From NCBI GenBank assembly GCA_026770575.1, contig MU657168.1, forward strand, positions 199,720 through 246,778: a stretch of 47,059 nucleotides of DNA, in the 5' to 3' direction. Shown here piece by piece: positions 36,060-43,867 of the stretch (its first letter is position 1; each line of letters opens with the position of its first letter). A program made the translations under genes and the position numbers. The DNA comes from Pelagophyceae sp. CCMP2097. Lineage: Eukaryota; Sar; Pelagophyceae. The notes beneath the pieces were generated by a model. It was not told the DNA's origin. It saw only the letters and a program-made list of their open reading frames with translations, and searched no databases.

Positions 36060-37123
36060 ATGGACGACCCACCGCCGACCGCTGGGAAGAACCCGCGCTA
36101 CGTCTGCAACGAGCAGGGCGGCAAGCACTGCACCAAGTGCAAATCGCGGCATTATTGCAGCAAGGCGTGCCAGCTCGTAGACTGGAAACGAGGGCACAAC
36201 AAGGCGTGCAAGCAGCTCGCCGCAGACTTCCAGGACCGCCTCCTCGACGAGCTCATGCAGGAGAAGATGAAGATCAAGAAGGAGCCGCCCATCGTCGAGG
36301 ACGTCGCGCCGGCTGCTGGTTCCAAGGCGCGCTTATCGGCTGTTCGGACGACGGCGGCAGCCAAGGCCAGCGCGCCGAACGAAGACGCGCCGGACTGGCG
36401 CGGCACGTGCGCCATCTGCCTGGACGTGCTTCCGGTTAAATGCTTGGAACACAGTTTCCTTGCATGCTGCTGCAAGAGGATTTGCACAGTGTGCGCCGTC
36501 AAGTGCGCCCAGTACGACGCTGCCCGCTCTGCCGCGCGCCGGCCGCAACTTCGGCTGCCGATTGGCTACGCCTTCTGCAGAAGCACGCGGACGAGGGGAA
36601 TGCCACCGCGCAGATCGTGCTTGGGAACATGTATTGCGCTGGTGCCGTGGGCCTCGAGCAGAACTTCGAGCGGGCGTTCCATCTGTACGAGCTCGCTGCG
36701 GCGCAAGGACATGCAGAAGGTCAGCTTGCGCTGGGAAGATGTTATGAGGACGGCAAAGGAGTCAAGATAGACTTCAAGGTAGCCGCGCAGTGGTACCGGC
36801 GCGCGGCCGAGCAAGGTTTTTCTGCCGCGCAAGCTAAGCTCGGATTGGCGCACTACGTGGGCACGGGCGTGGCCCAGTCGAACGACGAAGCCGTGAAGTG
36901 GTCCAGCCTCGCCTCGGCGCAGGGCCACGCGGGCTCGCTCTTCATGCTAGGCGTTTATTATTTCGCCGGCCACGGTGTCCCTCGAGACGTCCACGAGGCG
37001 CTGCGCCTCTTCAAGGTCGCTGCGGCAAAGGGGCATCTCGACGCTAGAGATCAGGCCGAAAAGCTCGGGGCCTTCCTCGCGGCGCACCCCTCCTACGGCC
37101 GACCCACCCACCCTGGATCTTAA
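36060..37123 (+). CDS. MYND-finger / RING / Sel1-repeat protein with an apparent frameshift
   Basis: The reading starts MDDPPPTAGKNPRY, with a MYND zinc finger (CTKCKSRHYCSKACQLVDW then HNKAC), a Lys/Glu linker and a RING-like module (CAICLDVLPVKC, then ACCCKRICTVC). The expected last Cys pair, RCPLCRAP, follows only in a different frame. From there four to five Sel1 repeats run to the TAA at 37121-37123 (e.g. GNMYCAGAVGLEQNFERAFH, GRCYEDGKGVKIDFKVAAQW, GVYYFAGHGVPRDVHEALRL). MYND-RING-Sel1 combinations form a large algal family of putative ubiquitin ligases or adaptors. The frame changes between about 36509 and 36521, and no intron of reasonable size fits. Sequence error, a real frameshift, or a pseudogene are all possible. 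Both halves look otherwise intact. Confidence 0.72.
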
Positions 37124-37367
37124 GCATGCAACACTCCATCGACCCTCCAAGATGGCGCACGCCCGGCTCGCGCCTCGAGCGAACTCGAGGTGATTCGAAA
37201 CAAGCGGGGAGTCAGAGGAAGACGCTACAAGGGTAATATCCCACCTCAAACTCGCGTCGAGACCATTACAGAAGGACCAGTTACAGACGATGCTCTGTGT
37301 GCTTCGGAGATGGCACGTGGGCGGGGTCCGATCGATTGGTATTGGCCTTTTTGCGCGTCGGCTTCGA

Positions 37368-38065
37368 TTAGACGCCAAAGAGCGCGTTGCGGTCCGCCTC
37401 GTGCGCGGCGTCCTTTTGCTCGGGCGCCGCGGGGCTGTACTTGCCCTTGTAGTGTTGTCGTAGTTGGTCGTACCGCGTTCCTAGGGCGCCGGGTTCCGTT
37501 AAGGCCGCTCGTCGACAGAAAACGAAAACGCACGCCGCTCGTCGACGCGCTCGCGCCGCGTGCTCTCTTCGTGAGTCTCGTCTGCGTTGAGCGACATCAT
37601 GAGGTCTCGGACGTCGGCGGACAAGGAGTGCCGCAGGCCGTGGCTGACGTTGTACCGCGCCACTTCCACGGCCACGCTGACAAACGCGACGACGAAGAAC
37701 AGCGCGATGACGTGGCGCCCGCCGTCGCTCGAGTTGCGCAATGTGGCCGAGTGCTCGGTCGCGTACGCCTCGATGGCGGCCCTCTTCGCCAGCGCCGCAA
37801 ACGCCACGCCGACCTGCGCCAGCGCCGCGGGGAGGCAGAGCCACACCGATACGCGCAGCAGCGCCTTGGCATTGTACGCGATGCCAAAAGCGCTCGCGAG
37901 CACGCCGGCCAGTAGAACGGCGCCGATGACGAGCAATGCCAGCGCGAGCGGCGCCACCGCCCCGGCGGCGGCCGGCCCGAAGCGGACGTAGGCGCCGCCG
38001 GCCACGAGGAGGCCGCCGGCGGCCAGGTCGAGCGCGTTGATCCAGAGCAGCGCGAAACGCGACAC
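37368..38065 (-). CDS. Four-helix membrane protein, tetraspanin-like
   Basis: Two exons (38065..37534, 37480..37368; intron 53 nt, GTGCGT...CCTAG) give 214 residues. Four hydrophobic segments are evident: LLWINALDLAAGGLLVAGGA, VAPLALALLVIGAVLLAGVL, VSVWLCLPAALAQVGVAF and HVIALFFVVAFVSVAVEVA, with a short hydrophilic loop between the third and fourth and a basic, acidic-ending cytosolic tail (DQLRQHYKGKYSPAAPEQKD). The layout recalls tetraspanins, but the Cys-Cys-Gly signature of their large loop is absent, so I give only topology. A 12 bp direct repeat (CCGCTCGTCGAC at 37505 and 37535) spans the donor. Confidence 0.68.
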
Positions 38066-38508
38066 GTGCTGGCAGCAATTGCCTGGCGAGCGTCGGTTTG
38101 AACCCCCTCAAAAGAGGCATCATTCAAGGTGTCCTCTGAGAAGACGCTCGGCTATGGGCCCGCAGCGTCTTCGTCTCGAGGACTCTGCCCGATTGGCCCT
38201 TGCAGAACACTCGCACGGTTTTCCACCAGGCAAACCCCCAAAGAGCTCTTTTGAAGGACGGAAATCAAAGCGTCACCACGCCGCGGTCGCACGGCACTTC
38301 ATCTTCGCCCGCCGGCCTCGACCGCTCCGACTGAACGCGCACCCCTGGGGACCCGGGGAGCACGTTCTTTGATGGGCCAGTGTGTGTTCCACCTCGAGTT
38401 TCGGCGACAGCTTTTCGGCGCCGTCACTGGCACGGTCGCGCCGCCGTTGAGGACCCCGGCGGGACGCGCCGCCGCGCTCCGAAGAAGCCGCCTCACGCGC
38501 ATGCGACG
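38066..38508. other. Divergent promoter region
   Basis: This is the spacer between the tetraspanin-like gene (minus) and the SET-domain gene (plus). Open frames on both strands continue into it only because of high GC. No domain, RNA or clear regulatory motif is recognised. Confidence 0.5.
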
Positions 38509-39654
38509 ATGGAGGACCTCGAGGTTGAGTTTCAGTCGTGGCTCCGCGACGGCGGGGAAGTGCACCCGGCGCTCGACCTCCTCGGCGGCGCGGGCGAGCG
38601 CGGCGTCTACGCCCGCAGCAGCATCGCGCGCGGCGAGGTGCTGCTGCGCGTGCCGTCGTCTAAGTGCGTCTTCGCCGCGGACGCCGCCGCGGGCGGCGCC
38701 TCGCAGCTGCGCCTCGCCTCGGCGCTGGCCGACCTGCTCCAAGAGCCGCGGAACAGCGCCTTTGGGCCGTACCTCGAGTCGCTCCCACTCCGGCCTCCGG
38801 CCCTCGAGGTCTGGACGGCAGCGGAGCGCCGGCTGCTACGCGGCACGTCGCTCCGTTCGCATGCGGCGCAAAAGCCGGAACCCACGACGCCGTGGCTCCA
38901 CGCCGCGCGACTCGTGCAGACGCGCGCGCTCGAGTTGGACGTCGGCCACATCCAAGGCTGGTGCCTCGCGCCGGGCATCGACGCTTTGAACGACTACCGC
39001 GGCCGCTGCGAACAGCCCTCTACAAGGTTGCGCGTCGACGAAGTGGGAGAAGGCTTCGAGCTCGTGATGTACGCCGAGCGAAAAATCGCCGCCGGCGACG
39101 AGGTCGCGCACTGCTACGACGACGCCGCCACGGCGGCGCAGTTGCTCGAGCGCTACGGGTTCTTCGCGCCCGGTGGGCTCCCGGCGGCGGCCGACTTTGA
39201 AGTCGACGACGTGATCCACGGCTGCGCGGACCACTTGGAGCCCCGAAGACGCGCCTGCCGCAGCGCCACGGCGCCGCATTCCCGCGTCTCCGTCACGCTG
39301 GACGGACCGCTGCCCGAGCCACTCTTATCGGTATTTATTCTGATGTTGATGCCCGCGTCCGACTTCCTCGAGCTCCAAGCCGACGACGCGGCGAATCTCG
39401 ACGCCGTCGAGATCTTGCTCGACGACGCCGACTTTGCGGCAATCGTACTCGGCGCCGTCGACGAGGCGGCACTTTCAAAAATCCAAGCGTTCGCAGACGA
39501 AGACGACTTCCTCGCCGCCGGCCTCGATTCGGCCCGGAGCGACGCCGCATTTTCGCTCCGCGGCGCGGAGCGCGAAACACTCCAAGGGCTGCGCCGCGCC
39601 GCGAAGCAGCTCCTCGGCAAAGCGCAGCTCCGGGCCGCGAAGTCGAGACGATGA
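38509..39654 (+). CDS. SET-domain protein-lysine methyltransferase (SETD3/Rubisco-LSMT type)
   Basis: A single exon encodes 381 residues, starting MEDLEVEFQSWLRDGGEV. The split SET layout of the class is present: GERGVYARSSIARGEVLLRV (SET-N), an inserted helical region (LASALADLLQEPRNSAFGPY, LESLPLRPPALEVWTAAERR), SET-C with GIDALNDYRGRCEQPSTRL, KIAAGDEVAHCYDDAATAAQ and ERYGFF, then a C-terminal helical substrate-binding domain. These enzymes methylate Lys or His on soluble proteins such as Rubisco large subunit, ribosomal proteins or actin. The Asn-His of the core ...LNH motif reads Leu-Asn-Asp here. The substrate cannot be inferred. No targeting peptide is seen. It converges with the phosphatase gene, 33 bp between stops. 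Confidence 0.85.
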   Translation: MEDLEVEFQSWLRDGGEVHPALDLLGGAGERGVYARSSIARGEVLLRVPSSKCVFAADAAAGGASQLRLASALADLLQEPRNSAFGPYLESLPLRPPALEVWTAAERRLLRGTSLRSHAAQKPEPTTPWLHAARLVQTRALELDVGHIQGWCLAPGIDALNDYRGRCEQPSTRLRVDEVGEGFELVMYAERKIAAGDEVAHCYDDAATAAQLLERYGFFAPGGLPAAADFEVDDVIHGCADHLEPRRRACRSATAPHSRVSVTLDGPLPEPLLSVFILMLMPASDFLELQADDAANLDAVEILLDDADFAAIVLGAVDEAALSKIQAFADEDDFLAAGLDSARSDAAFSLRGAERETLQGLRRAAKQLLGKAQLRAAKSRR

Positions 39655-39687
39655 CAGAGTGTAACTAAGGCACATCACCTTAACTGG

Positions 39688-40498
39688 TTAACTGGGCACC
39701 TCTGCGGCCGAGTAGACGCGGCGCCAGCGCTGCGCCGTTGCCGCGCCGGCGGGCCATTCGACTTCGACGACGTCGCAATTTTCGAATTTATACTCGTCCG
39801 AGGGGAACGAATCCATGCCGCGGCCCAGTGCCGCGCCCACCATCGCGCGGCCGACGGCGCCGTGCGCGACGACGAGGAACGCGCCTGTTGAGGGGTCCGC
39901 GTCGCTCGCCTCGAGGAGTGCGGCCCAGTTCGTCGTAGCGCGCTTCCAGAGGTCTGGCAGCGGCGCACGGCCGCAGGGCATGACGTAGCGAGACGGGTCC
40001 TGCTTCCACATCGCCCATGCATCGGGCTCGTCTGCCAAAATCTCCGTCTTCAGCTTGCCTTGCCAGTGATGCAGCTCGATCTCGCGCAAGTCGTCGTGGA
40101 CGCGCGCCGCCGGCAGCGCGCAGCCCGCCGCGTCGCAGACGCCTCGCACCGCGGCCAGCGTCTGCCGCGCGCGCCGCATCGGCGACACCCACACTTGCGA
40201 AATGTCGCCCGCGTGCGCCGACGCCACGTAGTAGCCGAGCCCCGCGGCCTGCGCACAGAGTCCAGAGGCAGGCATGAAAAGGTACACGCCAGACAGCGTC
40301 CAGAGGCTCCGGTGCACGCCGCACCTGGCTGATGCCGGTCTCGGTGAGCACGGTGGTGTCGAGCGTGCCCTGGACGCGGCCTTCGACGTTGAAGTTCGTC
40401 TCGCCGTGACGTACAATCAGAAAGCGCCGCGGAGGCGCCTCGAGCGCGACGGCGGGCATCACGATGAGGCCCGCAAAGGCGAAGCAGCTTCGCAGCAT
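39688..40498 (-). CDS. Histidine phosphatase (phosphoglycerate-mutase-like)
   Basis: Two exons (40498..40325, 40248..39688; intron 76 nt) give 244 residues. The catalytic block is PRRFLIVRHGETNFNVEGRV with the phosphorylated His. Then come VSPMRRARQT (second Arg), LREIELHHWQGKL (acid/base Glu) and FLVVAHGAVGRAMVGA (second His), so all catalytic residues of histidine-phosphatase branch 1 are present. Members include cofactor-dependent phosphoglycerate mutase, fructose-2,6-bisphosphatase and broad-specificity phosphatases. The Glu position and size suggest a phosphatase rather than glycolytic mutase. The N-terminus MLRSCFAFAGLIVMPAVALE resembles a signal peptide, without a plastid Ala-Phe motif, implying secretion or another compartment. 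Confidence 0.88.
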
Positions 40499-40749
40499 TG
40501 TCCCCTAAACTCGGAACTCCAGTGCGAGGTCTTCGGCGAAGCTAGCGTTAGATTTGCCCGTTTTGCGCACAAGGAAGATGGGCATCGAGAAAGGGAAGAC
40601 ACGGAGCGGCGCGTCCCGGAAGTCCCCGGAGCGCTGCGCAAGTGCGCTTTGAGAAGCCTGGGTCGAGTCTCGAGCACGTGTTTAAACGTGTCGTCCAAAA
40701 GGAGCAAAACATATTGATTATTATCGAGCGAGGCTTCTCAGCAGCGGCC

Positions 40750-41368
40750 TCATCGCATATCCATATCGTCGCCTTGGTCGCGGGCGTTGGCGGAGGAGGC
40801 TTGCTTGGCGCCTTGGACGCAGGGGGCGCAAAAGGTCCGCTCGTATCGCGCCGAGTAGTCGACGGCCGTACAAAACGTGCAGAACAGGCCTAGCGACGCG
40901 GTCTCGGGTGCGTCCGATGCGGGCGTCGCCGCGGGACGCACCGCCGGCGCAGCCTTCGCACTCTCGAAGGCAAGAGCCGCAGATCGCTCGGTCGCAGCAG
41001 CCGCACCGCGCGCGCGCAAACGTGCGCGCGCAGACGAGACACCTAGCGGGGCGCAGCATCGGGACCGCGGCGCCGGCGCGTGGGTGCCGCGGCATCGGCG
41101 CGCGGATGCCGCGGCGAGCGCGACGCGTGCGTCGACGAGGGCTTCACGCGTTCACGCGCTGCGGCGAGGACACGTACATCTGTGCTTCGACTGCGGCGGG
41201 CGGCTGCGGCCGCTGCTGCGCGGGCGATCGGTTGAAGAGGACGTCGTTGACGGAGCGCTCGTGGAGCATCGCTTTGAACATGGGCGTCAGCGAAGAAATC
41301 GACGCGCGCTTCGATTCGGGACCAGAGTCCCTGAAGAAGATGTCAGACCCGCGCTTCGGCGTGCCCAT
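40750..41368 (-). CDS. SIVA1: Siva-like cysteine-rich zinc-binding protein
   Basis: Exons 41368..41178, 41042..40942 and 40889..40750 give 143 residues. It starts MGTPKRGSDIFFRDSG, and the C-terminal half is Cys-rich: MCLVCARTF, RCGCCDRAICGSCLRECEGC, then LFCTFCTAVDYSARYERTFC, APC. The Siva family (known as apoptosis regulator Siva-1 in animals) has an N-terminal PKR-x-PF motif and a C-terminal zinc-binding set with a DYS-x-x-YE segment before the last Cys pair. Both are visible, so I assign it with moderate confidence. Function outside animals is unknown to me. The introns are 135 and 52 nt, the latter with a GTGCGT donor. It shares a 271 bp divergent promoter region with the exonuclease gene. 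Confidence 0.75.
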
Positions 41369-41639
41369 CGTCGCGCCGACGAGGCGGGCCTCACGCTTCG
41401 AATGAGCTTTTGAATTCGTTCAAACGCACAGCATGTGTTCAGTTTCATGCAGTTTGGCGATATTCACTTTAATCCGAGTCCGAGTCTCGTGCCGGCGGGC
41501 CAAGTCATCAAACAGTCGGCGCGGCCGGTGGGCAGGCCAAGCGCAGGGAGTAGAGAAACGGGAGAGCGCGAAGAGAAACGGCGGGCGGAGTCAGTCATCT
41601 AGCAGTGGCGAGAGCTCACCTGGGGTCAAAGCCGGCGCG

Positions 41640-42452
41640 ATGTGCCTCCGGCCGGCGCGGCTCCTGGTCAGGCTGCTGGACGCGTGCCCGAAGTGGTGCG
41701 TCGCCTGGCTCGACCGGCTGCTGCCGGGCCGGCGCGTGGGCCTGCTCGGCGGCGGCAAGAGCGCCGGCGACGCGGTTTCCTATCCGTTCGAGGCGCGCGA
41801 GCGTTTGTCTCGGTGCGACTTTGGCGCGACGCCGCGCTTTTTATGCGTCATGGACTTTGAGTGCACGTGTACGCCGCGCAATCGAGACCCGCACGAGATA
41901 ATCGAGTTTCCGGCCGTGCTTCTGGACTTAGAAGCCTTCACCGCCGGCGACTACGACGTCCTCAAAGTCCCGCGCTTCTCCAAGTTCGTCCGGCCCACGG
42001 AGGTGCCGAAACTCTCCGGCTTTTGTCGCAGGCTGACGTCCATCCAGCAGGCGGACGTCGACGCGGCCGAGCCGCTCGACGCCGTGCTCAAACACTTCGA
42101 CGCCTTCCTCGAGGCGCACGTCACCGCCGGCGCCACCTTCGCCGTCGCCACGGACGGTCCGACGGATATCAAGCAGTTCCTCCTCGCCGAGTGCGACCGC
42201 AAGCACCTGAAGTGCCCGGACTATTTCACGCGCTGGGTCGACGTCTCCAGACATTTGCGCAAGTACTACCCGAACACCAAGTGCTCCTTGATGGACAAGG
42301 TGGCGCGCGTCGGCCTGCGGTGGCACGGGACGCCGCACCGGGGCATCGACGACGCGACGAACATTGCCTTGCTCGCCGCAAAGCTCCACCAACTCGGGTC
42401 CACCCTCGCAGTCAACGACGGCGCCCCGACCAACGCCCGGCGCAAGCGATAA
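41640..42452 (+). CDS. ERI1: ERI1-like DEDDh 3'-5' exonuclease
   Basis: A single exon encodes 270 residues, starting MCLRPARLLVRLLDACPKWC. The exonuclease core begins FLCVMDFECTCTPRNRDPHE with IIEFPAVLLD (DEDD motif I, Asp-x-Glu). Motif II lies in FAVATDGPTDIKQFLLAECD and motif III in PHRGIDDATNIALLAAKL (His and Asp of DEDDh). CRRLTSIQQADVDAAEPLDA is also typical of the ERI1/ERI2/ERI3 group. ERI1 trims the 3' end of 5.8S rRNA and histone mRNA and degrades small RNAs. The N-terminal 60 residues are not a SAP domain, so it may be nearer ERI3-type enzymes. It is convergent with the metallophosphoesterase gene, 49 bp between stops. Confidence 0.88.
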   Translation: MCLRPARLLVRLLDACPKWCVAWLDRLLPGRRVGLLGGGKSAGDAVSYPFEARERLSRCDFGATPRFLCVMDFECTCTPRNRDPHEIIEFPAVLLDLEAFTAGDYDVLKVPRFSKFVRPTEVPKLSGFCRRLTSIQQADVDAAEPLDAVLKHFDAFLEAHVTAGATFAVATDGPTDIKQFLLAECDRKHLKCPDYFTRWVDVSRHLRKYYPNTKCSLMDKVARVGLRWHGTPHRGIDDATNIALLAAKLHQLGSTLAVNDGAPTNARRKR

Positions 42453-42501
42453 CCGAAACCCGCCCGAGTCGTTCGGAGCCGGGATGGGAACGGTGTCTGT
42501 A

Positions 42502-43644
42502 TCATCTGCGGAACGTCGGCAACGAGTCGGTGGAGAGCCGTCTCTCGACCCGTCGGCGGAAGGTGGGCGGGAAGTCGTCGTCGCCGTGGTCGCCAAGGAT
42601 GCTGCGGTCGAGCATGGTCGTCGCCGCCGTCATCTGCGCCTTGAAGATGTCCGTGCTAACGGCCGAGACGAACGACTGGCCGCGCCTCGGCGGTCGGAGG
42701 TCGGGCGGCACGACGTCGAAGACAATGGGCGGCTTGACGGGCGCGAATTGGCCGTCGAGGATGGAGGCGTTTAAAAAAGTCGTTCCCGTCTCGGCGTCCC
42801 AGGCGGAGCCGAAGGCATTATGCTCGTGGCCAAAGACATGAAACGCCGGCCTCAACCGCCTCACCACGCCGACCAAGTCCTTGGACCCGGACCCGCCGTA
42901 GTCCAGCGCGCCGCGCGCGGGGCCGTGCGTCACGAGGACGTCGATGGCTTTGCAGTCCTTGCTGGCGAGCGCGGCGTGCAGGCCGTCTAAAACCATCGGC
43001 GACTGGAAGGCGCGGTTGCGCGAGACCTTTCCGTTGGACCGCGAGTAGGGCGAGAGGAAGAAGCGCACGCCGTCGATGTCCACCGCTTCGTTGAGGCAAT
43101 ACCGAGCGCCGTCGCCGAAGATTGCCTTGATCTCAGAAGCACCGAGCTTCTCCAGAGTGCCGTCGTGGTTGCCGCCCACAAAGAGCTTGTGCCGGTGCGG
43201 CTGGCTCGCGAGCCAGGCGGAGACGCGTTTCAGCGCCGCCTCGCCGCGGCCGTCGCGGTCCGCGATGAGCAAGTCGCCGCAGTGCACCAAAACGTCCGCG
43301 TCCTGCAGCAAACCAAGCGCGGCGTGCTCGTTGTGCGTGTCCGAGATGGCCATGACGCGCAAAGCGCCTGGGCGCTTGGGCGGCGGCGCGGCGACGACGG
43401 AGCACCGACCGCACGCCTCGACGTAGACCACGCGGCTCCTTAAAGCGTGCCGTAGCCGCAGCTTGATGCACATGGCGCGCACGTCCGTGAACGGGCACCA
43501 GAGCCACTCGACGTAGAACCAGAACAACGACGGCGAGAGGCGCTGCAGGCGGCGAATGAAAGGGTGGTGAAGCCCGAGGGGCAGCGACCCGAGGACGCCG
43601 AGAACCAAGACGGAAAAGAAAACCGCGAGGACGTGCCAAATCAT
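42502..43644 (-). CDS. Membrane-anchored calcineurin-like metallophosphoesterase (MPPED type)
   Basis: A single exon encodes 380 residues, starting MIWHVLAVFFSVLVLGVLGS, an N-terminal transmembrane helix. Metal-binding motifs follow in order: ALRVMAISDTHNEHAAL, DVLVHCGDLLIADRDG, LFVGGNHDGTLEKL, DVLVTHGPARGALDY, FHVFGHEHNAFGSAWD. These match the metallophosphoesterase signature D-x-H, GD, GNHD, H, GHxH, with Glu inserted as in MPPED1/2-type cyclic-nucleotide phosphodiesterases. All ligands are present, so the enzyme should be active; the substrate is unknown. The C-terminal tail (RRRVERRLSTDSLPTFRR) is basic. It diverges from the armadillo gene across 223 bp containing a 44 bp repeat. Confidence 0.9.
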   Translation of the reverse strand: MIWHVLAVFFSVLVLGVLGSLPLGLHHPFIRRLQRLSPSLFWFYVEWLWCPFTDVRAMCIKLRLRHALRSRVVYVEACGRCSVVAAPPPKRPGALRVMAISDTHNEHAALGLLQDADVLVHCGDLLIADRDGRGEAALKRVSAWLASQPHRHKLFVGGNHDGTLEKLGASEIKAIFGDGARYCLNEAVDIDGVRFFLSPYSRSNGKVSRNRAFQSPMVLDGLHAALASKDCKAIDVLVTHGPARGALDYGGSGSKDLVGVVRRLRPAFHVFGHEHNAFGSAWDAETGTTFLNASILDGQFAPVKPPIVFDVVPPDLRPPRRGQSFVSAVSTDIFKAQMTAATTMLDRSILGDHGDDDFPPTFRRRVERRLSTDSLPTFRR

Positions 43645-43753
43645 CCAATGCCCGTCGGCAGCGACGCTACATGCCGCGGACGCGGGCAGCGCGGCCACGC
43701 ATCCCCAAAAAGACTCTGCGGAGCGATCGCCTTTATTTTGGCGACACAAAAGC

Positions 43754-43857
43754 GTTGCGTCGACGAGGGGTTCGCGGGGACCACGGGTTCGGGGGACGAC
43801 GTGCGGGGGCGGCGTTGCGTCGACCAGGACGGGTTCGCGGGGACGACGGTTCGGGGG
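43754..43857. repeat. Imperfect 42-44 bp direct repeat in a divergent promoter
   Basis: Copies beginning GTTGCGTCGAC at 43754 and 43814 share the order GTTGCGTCGAC, GGGTTCGCGGGGAC, CGGTTCGGGGG. The second ends in an eleven-G run just before the ATG at 43868. Confidence 0.75.
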
Positions 43858-43867
43858 GGGGGGCGCG

